A stretch of DNA of 64,000 bases from Monomorium pharaonis. Its lineage: Eukaryota; Arthropoda; Insecta; Hymenoptera; Formicidae. The notes beneath the pieces are model-generated. The model worked only from the letters and a program-made list of their open reading frames with translations, ran no database searches and was not told the origin of the DNA. The first letter of the stretch is position 1, and each line of letters starts with the position of its first letter. This document shows positions 22,992 through 34,046 of this stretch, in pieces. The translations under genes and the position numbers were made by a program. The stretch lies in assembly GCF_013373865.1 (NCBI RefSeq), contig NC_050473.1, positions 23,177,979 to 23,241,978 on the forward strand, given 5' to 3'.

Positions 22992-23466
22992 GGTGTCCCA
23001 ACGCACCATTCCTGGACCATTCCTCGTAAAAAGGTAAAAGGGATCGAAATGAACATAAAAGTCCAATATTGTCTTGGGTTAGGTCTGCAAATAATCGAGA
23101 TATTAACGTATGGAATTCTCAAATAATCTAATTAATTTCTATTGTAATTGTGAACAGTAAATAATAAAAGCTTATCAAACATTCATAATAGATTTTTTCC
23201 GTGTTATGGCTCAAGCGGATCAAGCTCTTTTTTCGGCGCGCTCTCATTCGCATAATTTGAAAAATTAATACCTTGATTATTGGTGGACCTAACCCGAGAC
23301 TTAATCCAAGACCTAACCCAAGACAATATTGGATTTTTATGTTCATCTCGATCCCTTTTACCTTTTTACGAGTAATGGTCCACGTGCGTTGGGACACCCT
23401 GTATATCTTATAACATAAAATTATGCTTTAAATAAAATTTTGGTAAAGAAAAGATTGTCTTGGAAT
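22635..23466. repeat. Outer inverted repeat around a MITE
   Basis: About 22635-22697 and 23405-23466 are near-perfect inverted copies of about 60 bp (core CAAAATTTTATTTAAAGCAT / ATGCTTTAAATAAAATTTTG). A weaker third arm lies at 22840-22910. The pair encloses 22987-23403, so the MITE is nested in, or captured by, a larger palindrome. Confidence 0.75.
22987..23403. mobile_element. 417-bp MITE with TACAGGGTGTCC ends
   Basis: Both ends read TACAGGGTGTCCCAACGCAC inward, and the inverted similarity runs about 95 bp (through GTAAAAAGGTAAAAGGGATC and ATATTGTCTTGGGTTAGGTC). It sits at the end of a (TA)n run, so a TA target duplication cannot be told from the repeat. The interior has no gene. Confidence 0.88.
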
Positions 23467-24708
23467 TATATATATATATATATATACAGGGTGTCCAAAA
23501 TCTGGTATGCAATACTTCATGGAAAGATAGATGGGATCGAGATGAACATAAAAATCCAATATAGTCTTGGTTAGGTCTATCAATAATCAAGATATAAATT
23601 TTTTAATTTATGCGAATGAGAGCGCGCCTTGCGCGCCGAAGGAAGGGCTCGAGCCGCTCGAGCCATAGCACGGCCTACTGTCTCAAGCATTGGCTGTCGG
23701 CGGCGGCGGTGGAAAGAAGGAGAAGCGTGGCATCGCCGTTCCCCACGTCTCGCCGCACCGCGCCTAAGCTCGCGTCGATGGCTGCTACGCATACTCGCGA
23801 TTACATGACGAGATTATGAATTATTAATAAAAATAGGACAAATTTAAATCGTAATAAACTTTTGTAAATAAGAAAGTCGAAAGAGAGAAAGCGATGGACA
23901 CGTATGGAATCTGCAAATAATATAATATTTGCCGCATCAAATTCTCTCATCGTTTTTTATGGAATATTAAATTAACGAAGATTTATCACGATTGATTCTT
24001 TATACATTCTCCTTTCGTAACCATCTTATTAGAAAATTACAAAATGCACGAAATACTATCCTAATATACACTCTTTGTAAAATAACACGATAGAAAAATA
24101 TTCACGTTTAATCTAAGAACTTCAGGATAAATTATTCGATGCGACTTCTACGGTAATTATAGGTAATTAGAGATCAATGTTATGTCAAGTATCGTTAGTA
24201 TGGTTAACTACAAAGCATTTTCTCTTGTATATGATAGAGAACTTCGAGTTTCTTCTATCGTTAATACATTATAAGTCACTGAAAATCTGTCGTAATTAAT
24301 AATGCAATTAAAGGTGGAAGAAACTGTAAGTTTTCTATGGTTATAAAAGAAAATCCTTCGTTGTATTAACAATACATGATATTAAACATTAATTCTTAAG
24401 CATAATTATCGTAGAAGTCGTAATCTTTGGTGAAATCGTTGTCGTGACATCAACCGGGATCCGTCCCGATAGAGACGCGAAGCGAGTGGTCAGGAATGCG
24501 GTAGGTTCACGGGGAGTGATAGGGAGGAAAAGGAGGCGATCGTGTCACTCACACGTTAATGTTTTATTAACAAACAGACTGTTGTACCCCTCGTTGTGAG
24601 TACGATTTGGGATCGCTGCCAGAGATCTCGCGAGGAAGGTATTTCGTCACTTACACCGTTATTTGTATTGAACACTTTTATTCTTGTATTCGTCTACAGT
24701 GAGTAGAT

Positions 24709-24842
24709 CGCGACCCCGCAAGGCAGAGTGTCGCGTCTATGAGCTCGTTGTCCACGACCCCGCAAAGCAGAGTGTCGTGGTTGTGTATTTACAATAAGTT
24801 ATCTCGGCGATACACGATCCCGCAAAGCAGAATGTCGTGTAT
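24709..24842 (-). ncRNA. Three stem-loops with covarying stems and a common loop
   Basis: Hairpin 1 (24709-24735): stem CGCGAC/GTCGCG. Hairpin 2 (24752-24780): stem CCACGAC/GTCGTGG. Hairpin 3 (24810-24842): stem ATACACGA/TCGTGTAT. The loops are nearly identical (CCCGCAARGCAGAG). The stems differ in sequence but keep pairing, which is a covariation pattern expected of selected RNA structure. They lie downstream of the TATATAA box on the minus strand, so they would be in the element transcript leader. Function unknown. Confidence 0.55.
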
Positions 24843-24980
24843 TGTCTTAGTTTGTCTACTTCGGATTGACCCGTTCCTCACCTTCTTTCGCCGGTTTATA
24901 TATCCGATAATTCGGCAGTTGGATCGAAAGAAGGGGAGGATTGCGTGAGGGCGTAAATCGGTCAGTATTCCAAATTATTG

Positions 24981-25004
24981 CTTAGACAGCAAGTGCTGTC
25001 TAAG
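24981..25004. repeat. Perfect 24-bp palindrome
   Basis: CTTAGACAGC and GCTGTCTAAG pair over 10-11 bp with a 2-4 base loop, between the candidate promoter and the outer part of the LTR-like insertion. It may be a protein-binding palindrome or a further stem-loop. Confidence 0.7.
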
Positions 25005-25868
25005 GATGCGCTCGATGCTGACTGCTGCAGCTGACCGACTTACGTCATCGTGCTACTGACACCTTTTTTATCTTTATGAGTGTGTCACTCATAACAGGAC
25101 GTTCGTCGCGAGAGGCGAACCGTATCTTTTACAATTTGACGGAAATCTTGATACGTCCCGATGTTACGCTGCCTGTAATCGACGCGGAAATCTTGAAGAA
25201 CCTCTAGATCGGGGCTCTCGCGAATCCGGAAATCTTGCGCGCGATCCGACGGAGATCTTGTGCACAAGGCAGAGGACGTTCGCAGGAAAGATACGGTCAC
25301 TTGCGCACGGACGTAATACACTCACAACATTCACGCGAATACAAAACTGAAGAATTAATCAACGTTGGTTGACGGGAGAAATAATTCAATCGCACTATCA
25401 CGGCGCGAATGATAGGGAAGAAGCGGAAGTGAATCGCAGCTAGGATCGGCGGAAGACGGGAGAGATCTGCGGAACGATCTAATGTCGGTGCCGGGCTGCG
25501 AGAGACTGGCGAATTTTGCATCGTAAAACAATTACGATCGGAGGCGAAAAAATGGGGCGGTAGGGAACGGATCTCGAGACTTATTTGGGCATTGATTTGG
25601 ACGTGCCCTTTTTTGGGCTTGTTTATTTGCATAGTTATCACGATGCATAGTTACCTATGATGCGAGCAAACGAAAATCGCGCGCGTGAGGAGCTAGTGAC
25701 AGCGCCGCTCGACTAGGTGCATCGAAGAAATGAACTACAAGGAGCTCGATGGCTGTCAGGAGCTCTCACTACTCGCGGATAAAACAGAGCAAATAAAAAG
25801 GAAATGTTAAAATTCTAAAGTAACTGTTATAGTCTCGAACAATCGTGAAATTATTGTCGTGACATCAA

Positions 25869-26574
25869 GAGATATTTAGATATTCCTGCTAAATTACAAA
25901 GTATAAAAGTACAAAGTTCAATTTTACATACGAATCAAGAGTAAATAAAAAATTCAATAATGAATAAAAAAATTCAGAATTCAAAATTTTACACAAAAAT
26001 TCAAACGTAATGATAGAACAAACCGTAAAATTTTTATATTTTTCGTATTGTTTTGAAATGTGACTTACTTAATATCAAGAAAATAATTTCACTAACACTT
26101 CTACAATTCTAGAGTTTTTTTATAAAAATAAAGCGAACGTTGCTACAATTTTTATATTAAAAAGACAAAGATAAAAAGATGTATTTCGCGAATTTAGCAG
26201 AATATTTTTCCCTCTAAAGTATTTACAGAAACACAATAAACGTCATTTTCAACAACAGTTCCAATCAATATTATTAGAGTTTCATTAAATGTCATATAAA
26301 ATTTTTTTAACAAGATTACTATTTTTTAACATTTTTAACATTAAACACGATACGACACTCAGAAAGAAAATATCGTGCTGATTATTTATCGCAGTTTTAG
26401 TGATAATTTTTGATAATTTTTTTTTCGATCGTGTGTAACACTAAAAATATAAAGAAATGATAATTGTTAAAGTTTTATTCAAATTACATATAATAAAAGT
26501 AGAATAGTACAAACTAAAGATGTTGTTAAACGTGGTAATATTTATTGTACTTGTGTACTACGTAGTGTTTGAGA
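25869..26574. other. AT-rich interior of long-TIR element, no gene
   Basis: No open frame above chance length and no repeat with definable ends is seen. The sequence is the centre of the 4.2-kb palindromic element. Confidence 0.5.
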
Positions 26575-26584
26575 GGGAAAGAGG

Positions 26585-26666
<82 letters not shown>

Positions 26667-26680
26667 GAGAGAGAGGTATC
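26575..26680. repeat. (GA)n microsatellite
   Basis: A nearly pure GA run of about 90 bp follows GAGAGGGAAAGAGGGAGGGA. It lies at the start of the right arm of the long-TIR element. Confidence 0.95.
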
Positions 26681-27726
26681 ATACTAAAATGCGCGAAATA
26701 CTTATCCATAGTATGTTACACTCTTTGTAATAACACAGAAAAATATTCCCTCTTGATGTAACAATTTCACGATAGCTTAGGCGCGATGCTACGATAATTA
26801 TGCTTAAAAATTAATGTTTAATATCATGTATTGTTAACACAACGAAGGATTTTCTTTTATAACCATAGAAAACTTACAGTTTCTTCTACCTTTAATTGCA
26901 TTATTAATTACGACAAATTTTCAGTGACTTATAATGTATTAACGATAGAAGAAACTCGAAGTTCTCTATCATATACAAGAGAAAATGCTTTGTAGTTAAC
27001 CATACTAACGATACTTGACATAACATTGATCTCTAATTACCTATAATTACCGTAGAAGTCGCATCGAATAATTTATCCTGAAGTCCTTAGATTAAACGTG
27101 AATATTTTTCTATCGTGTTATTTTACAAAGAGTGTATATTAGGATAGTATTTCGTGCATTTTGTAATTTTCTATTAAGATGGTTACGAAAGGAGAATGTA
27201 TAAAGAATCAATCGTGATAAATCTTCGTTAATTTAATATTCCATAAAAAACGATGAGAGAATTTGATGCAGCAAATATTATATTATTTGCAGGTTCCATA
27301 CGTGTCCATCGCTTTCTCTCTTTCGACTTTCTTATTTACAAAAGTTTATTACGATTTAAATTTGTCCTATTTTTATTAATAATTCATAATCTCGTCATGT
27401 AATCGCGACTGTGCGTAGCAGCCATCGACGCGAGCTTAGACGCGGTGCGGCGAGACGTGGAACCGCGACGACGCCACGCTTCTCTTTCTTTCCCCCGCCG
27501 CCGTCGGCAGCCAATGCTTGAAACAGTAGGCCGTGTTATGGCTCGAGCGGCCGAGCCCTTCCTTCGGCGCGCAAGGCGCGCTCTCATTCGCATAATTAAA
27601 AAAATTTATATCTCGATTATTAGCAGACCAAACCCACAACAATATTGAACTTTTATGTTCATCTTGATCCCATCTACCTTTTTATGAACAGTGACCAGTA
27701 TGCTCCCAGAGTCCCAACTCCCTGTA

Positions 27727-28034
27727 TATGTTAACATACGTAAATTATATGTAATGTTCATAAAAAATATATAAAAATATATACGTTATTGGAAAATATA
27801 TTATGCAATATTGTGTAATAGATATATAGCTATTTATTACACAATATTGTAATATCTTTATAATTATATAGATTTTGTCTGGGAGATTTTATTAAAAAAC
27901 GAAAAAGTTACTATTCAACTATTGGCGAAGAAACGATTGAAAACTATTGAAAACCAATAGTTTTGAATCAATTTTTCGCTAATAGTGGAATATTTATATT
28001 GCAAGGATTCCTTATTGAAAATAATATTAAGAGG
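27727..28034. repeat. Two hairpin-forming palindromes
   Basis: 27815-27855 pairs AATATTGTGTAATA with TATTACACAATATT. 27912-27992 is a longer imperfect palindrome with CTATTGGCGAAGAAA on the left and a TTTTTCGCTAATAG-type right arm around AAAACTATTG/CAATAGTTTT. Both look like small foldback MITEs; target duplications are not clear. Confidence 0.6.
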
Positions 28035-28145
28035 TTGTATGAATATTAATACAACGTTGCCTGGCATGTTGTACCGATGTTAATACAACGTTGCCTGTAA
28101 CGTTGCCTGGCATGTTGTGTGGACATTGATACAACGTTGCCTGCA
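28035..28145. repeat. Short tandem repeat of an ACAACGTTGCCTG unit
   Basis: The unit TTAATACAACGTTGCCTG, followed by GCATGTTGT, occurs three to four times between about 28046 and 28143 with irregular spacing. The 88-codon frame from 28117 is unrecognised and treated as chance. Confidence 0.75.
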
Positions 28146-28249
28146 AGGTCCCAGGGATATTAAACGGGATAAGTTTGGACAATCATTTTCATATTACAGG
28201 GAGATTACTGGCAGGTTTATTAATCTCCGTGGAATGTTACCATCTTACA

Positions 28250-29660
28250 ATTTTAAGGTATATAACCTTGTTAGAATGTTGACGTGCTGTATGGGATCAT
28301 GGTACATGAGCATCCTTGAAAATGTAAATGTAAAATTATTGCATCAGCGCAATGAAATATTATTAGCAGTAGAATATTCATAAGACAATTGCAGAAGCCT
28401 AAATAACATATAATATCATTTAAACAATTAAATAATTATTAATATTAATTTTAGATTATTACTCCAAATATAAATATTAATTAACAATCCCCTTTTTGCA
28501 TAAATTAACAAATAGAATATTTATATACGAACGTTAATTTAATTATAAATAAATAATCTTTCTTAATTACATAATTTTGCACTTATCATTTATTCAGAAA
28601 GCTAGTTAACAATTGATTTTAATAAAAAAAATAATTATTAAAACTTTTGCAAGTACATAATTAATAAATAGTCTCAAGGTCATGTCACTGAAGCTATTGC
28701 AGTGTGCACAAGATGGCTGACCATCACTGTAATAAATGCGAACCTCTATAGGAAGAATGTAAAATTATTATAAAATTCACATATGCACTAGCGATGAAAT
28801 ATTACTTAAGATAGAATATTCACTGACGATGTTTTAATTGCAAACGTCTAAATAATATACATATATTCATTTCTATTACTTATAAATAATTAATATTAAA
28901 ACTATTAATATTAAAGTCATAATTACCATATTAATTTACAACTAATTTTAATAACTACACAATTTATACAAGTATTTAATACCAAGATATTGGTCAATAA
29001 TCCATTTTTATTAATTATATAATTTATTCGAACTTAATTAATTTTGAAATATAAATTAACAATTGATTTTTAATAAAGGAAATATTATTAAGACTTTTGC
29101 AATCACATAAAATAACGAAAAAGCCTCCAAGGTCAGCTCATCGAAATTATTACAAGTGCTAAAAATTCAAGAGCGGCGAATCACTAAGGTGATCACCACT
29201 GTAATAGATGAAAACCCCTATTTAAAATATGTGCAAATATTATAACGCTTGAATAATGAAATATTACGCGCAACTAAATGTTCATTAATAACACACTTGC
29301 GAAAGTTTAAAAAATGTAAAAGTTACATGTATCATTTGAGAACCCCTACTATACGTAAAAATTGTTACCACAAAAATAAATGTTAATTAACAATTAGTTT
29401 ATTGATAAAACATACCTACGTATGCATATTTAATCATTCAGACTCAGTTAATAATTAATCTTAATAAAATAGAATTTTAAATAATATAAAATTTATTTGT
29501 ATCAATTAATATTACTTAATATTTAAGGTCATTATTTCAACAAATAAGTATTGTAAATAAATAATTAATTTCATTAAATATCAAATAATTAATGCGTAGC
29601 ATTATTATTTCACGATTATAATATTTGAATAAATATTTTATATGTATAAGATGCATAAAT
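28250..29660. repeat. Degenerate tandem repeat, period about 0.43-0.47 kb
   Basis: A block with GTAAAATTATT.., then AATGAAATATTA..AGA/CTAAATGTTCAT/TAGAATATTCA and a CAAA/GCCTAAATAA motif recurs at about 28333, 28760 and 29235. Upstream of the second and third lies a shared TC-AAGGTCA-GTC..ATTACA.. block. Everything else is AT-rich and gene-free. The low identity suggests an old satellite-like duplication. Confidence 0.45.
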
Positions 29661-29679
29661 TCCATTCTCACGCTCGGGT

Positions 29680-30130
29680 ATGAGTCATCGTAAGTCACTC
29701 GCAAAATTGTGTGATCGAAATGTAATATGATATTTTCCTGTATCTCGAAAGACTAAACATCCGATGCAAGTACATCCTTTGTAAAATTATGCCGACATTC
29801 CGCGGCACATTTTGTAATTAGAAGCGAAAATGATGCAACTCCTACTTCGTACCACACCCCACGGCCTACAAACTCAAACAATATAAAAGCGATCGCCGCG
29901 GCGGATCGTCATTGCGCGCTGGATTTTTGAAGCAACAACACCACGCTTCTCGGAGTGTTCAACTGCGCTTAATATCGACATCATACTGCATATCCGCCAT
30001 TTTGAGAGATTCCGTCATTTTGTCGACCACTGATAGAACATTGTAACTGAACGAAATAAAAGACTTATAATATTATTTGGGTATCCAGCTTCAATATTTA
30101 CATTTCCCGAAGACAATTTGGTAAGTAACA
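29680..30130 (+). promoter_or_regulatory. Candidate promoter or LTR fragment ending in a splice donor
   Basis: A TATA-like box (ACAATATAAAAGCG, about 29879-29892) lies about 30 bp before a GC-rich start-like segment. An AATAAA follows at about 30055 and a consensus donor TTG|GTAAGTAAC at 30119-30129. TATA, polyadenylation signal and donor in this order resemble an LTR (U3-R-U5) with a leader, but no partner LTR or coding region is visible. It may also be the first exon of an undetected gene. Confidence 0.35.
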
Positions 30131-30299
30131 CAATTTAATTAAATTTTATTTATCTGATTTTTATAATTTCAATCAAGCTGTCACCAATCTCTACAAGTGA
30201 ACACTCTGCCGCGCGTAATCACCTTTCGATCATCATTCCAAATTATTCTAAATCATTTTAATAATTAAATACTTAATAATTTAACAATTCGGTACATTT

Positions 30300-30920
30300 T
30301 AATATTACTGTAATTTATAATTTGATGATTCAATTTAATTCAATCTAATTTAACATAATTTGATTCACAATTTAATTTAATTTAATTTAATTCACGACTT
30401 CGATAATTTAATTTTAATTTAATACAACTTAATTTACATTTCGATTTTTATTTAATTTAATATAACTTAATTTAATTCAATATATAATTTAATTCAATTT
30501 AACCCAGCTTGATTGATACATTGATTAACACATTGACATTTTATTATATTGATATATTGATACATTGATATTCTGATACTCTGATATACCGATATTTTAA
30601 TATTCTGATACCGTGATTTATTTTATTTTAATGTGACATATTCTACGATTCGATTTAATTTAATTTATGTTAATATGCATTGATATTCCAATTTAATTTG
30701 ATTTAATTCATTTTAATACTACGTATAACTCACAACTGAATTTAATTTAACTCACCTTAATGCAATTTAATTTACGATCCGAATTAATTCACAATTTAAT
30801 TTAATACAGCAAATCTGACATTTCACTTGATTAAATACAATTTATATCACAATTCAACTCAATTTAATTTTATTTAATGCAATTTTATCCATGATTTAAT
30901 ATTCTGATATTCATTTTATT
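30300..30920. repeat. (AATTT)n-like AT-rich array
   Basis: The words AATTTAATTTAATTC and ACAATTTAATT recur throughout, with a TTGATA/CTGATA sub-array at 30535-30615. No gene. Confidence 0.7.
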
Positions 30921-32600
30921 TCTATTCAATATCCAACTTGTACATCCATAATTTAATCATTATTACGATATTCTACGTTACGCTTTACACCTCTTAATAT
31001 AAAATAATATTCAGATCATTGATTTTAACAATTTATATGAAATAATATAATAACTATTCAAAGTTCAAGCATTACATATTTGATTTTATAACGCATTCGA
31101 GACTCAATCAATTTAATTGTACGAATACATTATTTGACTCTATCATTGATTTACGCACTTATGTTTTATTAGCGCTCATTATAACTCCGCTTGTTTTATT
31201 AATTTAAATATAAGAAATTAAGTGAAGTACTCCCATACTCCTTAGTCCCATATGCGATCTGATGAATCGTTCTTTTATACTCATGTTACACGAATAAATT
31301 AATAAAAATATAAATTTATGATCGCATCCTTCTACCTTTCAAATATTTAACTAAGAAGTTCCCCTATCAATAAATAATTCAATTTCATAGCGCCTTTTAA
31401 TCCTCTGAAGGCTTCAAATAGTCACGCATCTACCGCGACTTGTTTGATACGGATCACCGTGCGTCGGCTCCTTAATAAGAAGTCGAGTTTGGTCACCCAA
31501 CAGCTGGTGGCATCGGCTGATTGGAGCCCGTTGAGGATACTCCTGGTGATAAAAAGCTAAACAGTGGATATTTAATATCTACTCCGTATTGGGATGATAC
31601 CTGTATTAATTCGTCGGTTCGCAACACAAGTCTTTCAGATAATCGAATGAATAATAACGATATTCCGATGTCTAAAACGCAAACTTGATCATATTATAAT
31701 ATATCCTGTCAATCTGGTACCTCAGACTCTGTTTCCTTTTTTTTATTTTTTTTTATTCCCGATGTGACGTGGGATACCGCCAAGAGCGAGAGCAGGGTCT
31801 TAAGATACGTTCACAAAACCTAATTGACAGTGATCTCATTCTCTTACGCGAAATCTGAAAAAACTATCGAACGAAATATACATTACTAAAAACAAAAATA
31901 GAGAACACTTTTTGTATACCGAAAATTTAGGCTATTTTCAAACTGCTGCAACTCAGCGAAAAATCATCGTAGAAACAAAATCCAAAAAGCGTTTTAAAGC
32001 TTAAAACTTCATCTTTCAAATGCTGTTTGGCGATTTTATTTATCTTTTTTTTACCAACGTGGCACAATGATAAAGCTTGACCCATTAAAATGAAAATTTT
32101 TTATGGAAATTTGCTGCATCTCGCGTGAAAAAAATCATAGAGTATTTTTGCTACTTGCATCGTGGAGCGGGAACTTTTCTCTTTAATTTGAGTGGTTGTT
32201 CATTGCTGTACAATTTTTTTTGACCAAGTTATTGAGATTTTAATAAAAAATGGATTTCAAGTGAAACCCAATATTTTTGTAAGAGTAGAATTTTTTCTTA
32301 TAAATAAAGAATTGAGTCTCTGAATTAGTACATGAAATTATATATATGTAAAACATAGAAAATGTTCAAATTGATTTGTGAACAAAATACCTAACCGCAA
32401 AATTATATATTCTGTAATTTATGTTTGCTTCTTGCATGTATGTACGTAATAATATTGCTAGAAATACTCACAGGTGTATTTTCCTTGTTCTCCATTCTTA
32501 CAATATTAAATTTATTACAATATTATGTTCATGCTTGAGAACTTTTCTTATACGCATTACGCATGTACGATTACATATGTGTACGATTCGCTCAAATATG
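30921..32600. other. AT-rich gene-free stretch
   Basis: No supportable coding sequence. A GC-richer island at 31420-31560 includes a TTGGTCACCCAACAGCTGG near-palindrome and could be an LTR-leader remnant. The rest shows nothing recognisable. Confidence 0.4.
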
Positions 32601-32834
32601 GATCTGCGGTTCACGTAGCGTATCGAAAACGGCGGATCGTCTTTGATTCGTCGCGCAGTTCGATACGCCCGATACGTGCGTATCGCAATACGCGCCATGG
32701 GACGTCACCCTAACAGCGAGAGCGGGATCGACTGTCTCTGTTTCACGCACTCGTCTTTCTCGCTCGGCGGCGCGGCGTTGCCATATCAGAACCATACGCC
32801 CGCCGTGCGCCGCAGCGTGCTGCAATTGCAAAAT

Positions 32835-32995
32835 CAGGAGGTCGATTTTGTATTTTTGAAAAAGTGAAAATGTGAAAAGTAAACAACAGTGATTGGTGTA
32901 TATCATTAATCCTAAAAGTATACACCAATCAATGGAGACAGTGCTACTCACTTTTCACATTTTCACTTTTTTCAGAAATACAAAATCGACTCCCA
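32835..32995. repeat. 160-bp foldback hairpin
   Basis: The left arm (about 32839-32880, GTCGATTTTGTATTT then GAAAAAGTGAAAATGTGAAAAG) and right arm (about 32950-32992) are inverted copies of about 40 bp. An inner pair, GATTGGTGTAT/ATACACCAATC, lies at 32891-32930. This is a hairpin MITE or a potential long stem-loop transcript. A GC-richer block at 32600-32830 on its left has repeated CGATACG words but no credible ORF. Confidence 0.75.
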
Positions 32996-32999
32996 GAGA

Positions 33000-33754
33000 A
33001 TCGAAAACATTCCCATGAACAGAATACTTTAACAATTTTTACTCGAAAATAAGGCAAAACATCCATAAAAATTTTTTGCAACCTATAGGAAAAATGAAAC
33101 TATATAAATATTAATTTTTCATATTTTTTTATTCTCTCCCTGATTGTTTAAAAATTTATTTAAAATTTTATTGTTAAATGAAAAAAACTTTTGTAATAAG
33201 TAAATATAATGTAGAATGCTACATTTTTCTTGCATTGAATTGAATATTTGTGTTACACGCTATAACTTTTCTGAAACGAAATTTAAAATTACATATAAGA
33301 TATCCTAAGAAATAAATCAAAATTTTAAAATCATTACAAATATAATACAGCTTTTATTATACAGATAATAAAATTAGGTTTTTTTTATTTTTCTCCTCTA
33401 TTTTACGATAATATTATTTTAGCAGTAAAAAAGTAGCGCAAAGATAAGAAAGATTATATGACTTTTTTTCTATCGTCCGCCAATAGTCGAAAATTTCAAT
33501 TTACGCACTCTTTTCAACTGCTTCAGATTTTTCGCATTGATAGAAAAATAGATATTAGCATCTGTAAAATGGAGAAAATAAAAAAGTTATTAAAAAATAA
33601 TTATCTAACTCTTTTAAAAAGGTGTATTAATATTATTTTGTGTAAATTATTAATATGATTCTTTATTTATTTTGTCAAAATTTTTGAAGAAATATATTCA
33701 TAACATCATAAAAATTTTCATGTAATAGATATATTCATTTCAAATTAGTATAGG
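33000..33754. other. AT-rich gene-free stretch
   Basis: Only a 66-codon low-complexity frame at 33458-33658 is present. I see nothing that can be named. Confidence 0.45.
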
Positions 33755-34046
33755 TGTAGCAATCCACAGTGGCTCAGTGGTAAGAAGCTCGACTTTGCAC
33801 CGCACCTTCTCAAGAATTCCGGGTTCAAATCCCCGCATCGTTCGAATATGGACACCAGCCGCAGTAGCAGGATATACGCATCGCCAGCATAAGCCCCACC
33901 GGCAGGATACGCAATACCAGTAATAAATGATTGTAGATAACTATCATCAATAGTATCTACAGTATAGTTGCACAGGCACGTGCTAAACGAATGGCGAGAG
34001 AAGCGAACATAATCTACTTTGAGCCAATATAGATTGCTTTTTTTTC
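33755..34046 (+). mobile_element. tRNA-Ala-derived SINE
   Basis: The first 85 bp look like a tRNA. Pol III box A is TGGCTCAGTGG (33770-33780), box B is GGTTCAAATCC (33822-33832), and the anticodon-arm region GCTCGACTTTGCAC resembles tRNA-Ala(TGC). The acceptor stem no longer pairs, so it is not a working tRNA. About 200 bp of unrelated body follows, with a short internal repeat (GCAGGATAYACGCA). A T8 run at 34039-34046 would stop Pol III. It would be retroposed by a LINE in trans. Confidence 0.78.

Larger units (their letters stand above)
24440..25868 (-). mobile_element. LTR-like insertion, gene-free
   Basis: About 1.4 kb is inserted in the left arm of the long-TIR element, flanked by direct copies of TGTCGTGACATCAA (24440-24453 and 25855-25868; similarity extends to 23 bp with two differences). 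The opposite arm lacks the insertion. On the minus strand there is a TATATAA box near 24895-24901 and three stem-loops downstream. No protease, RT or integrase is encoded, so it is a solo-LTR-like or TRIM-like unit. The same family occurs at 10.54-11.10 kb. Confidence 0.6.
23485..27726. mobile_element. 4.2-kb long-TIR relative of the TACAGGG family
   Basis: The left arm, about 23485-24450, and right arm, about 26760-27726, are inverted copies of nearly 1 kb. Landmarks are ATGCGAATGAGAGCGCGCCT, AGCATTGGCTG and the ATTCTCTCATCG block. The left end is TACAGGGTGTCC, the right end TACAGGGAGTTGG. The interior holds an LTR-like insertion (24454-25868), AT-rich DNA without a gene (25869-26570) and (GA)n. 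No transposase is visible, so it is non-autonomous or has lost its gene. Confidence 0.8.

Noticed and set aside
32421..32713. Short overlapping frames around 32.4-32.7 kb
   Set aside because: Similar-length frames occur on both strands over the same bases with no family resemblance, as expected by chance.
33770..33840. Functional tRNA-Ala gene
   Set aside because: Boxes A and B are present, but the acceptor and anticodon stems no longer pair and a SINE body follows.
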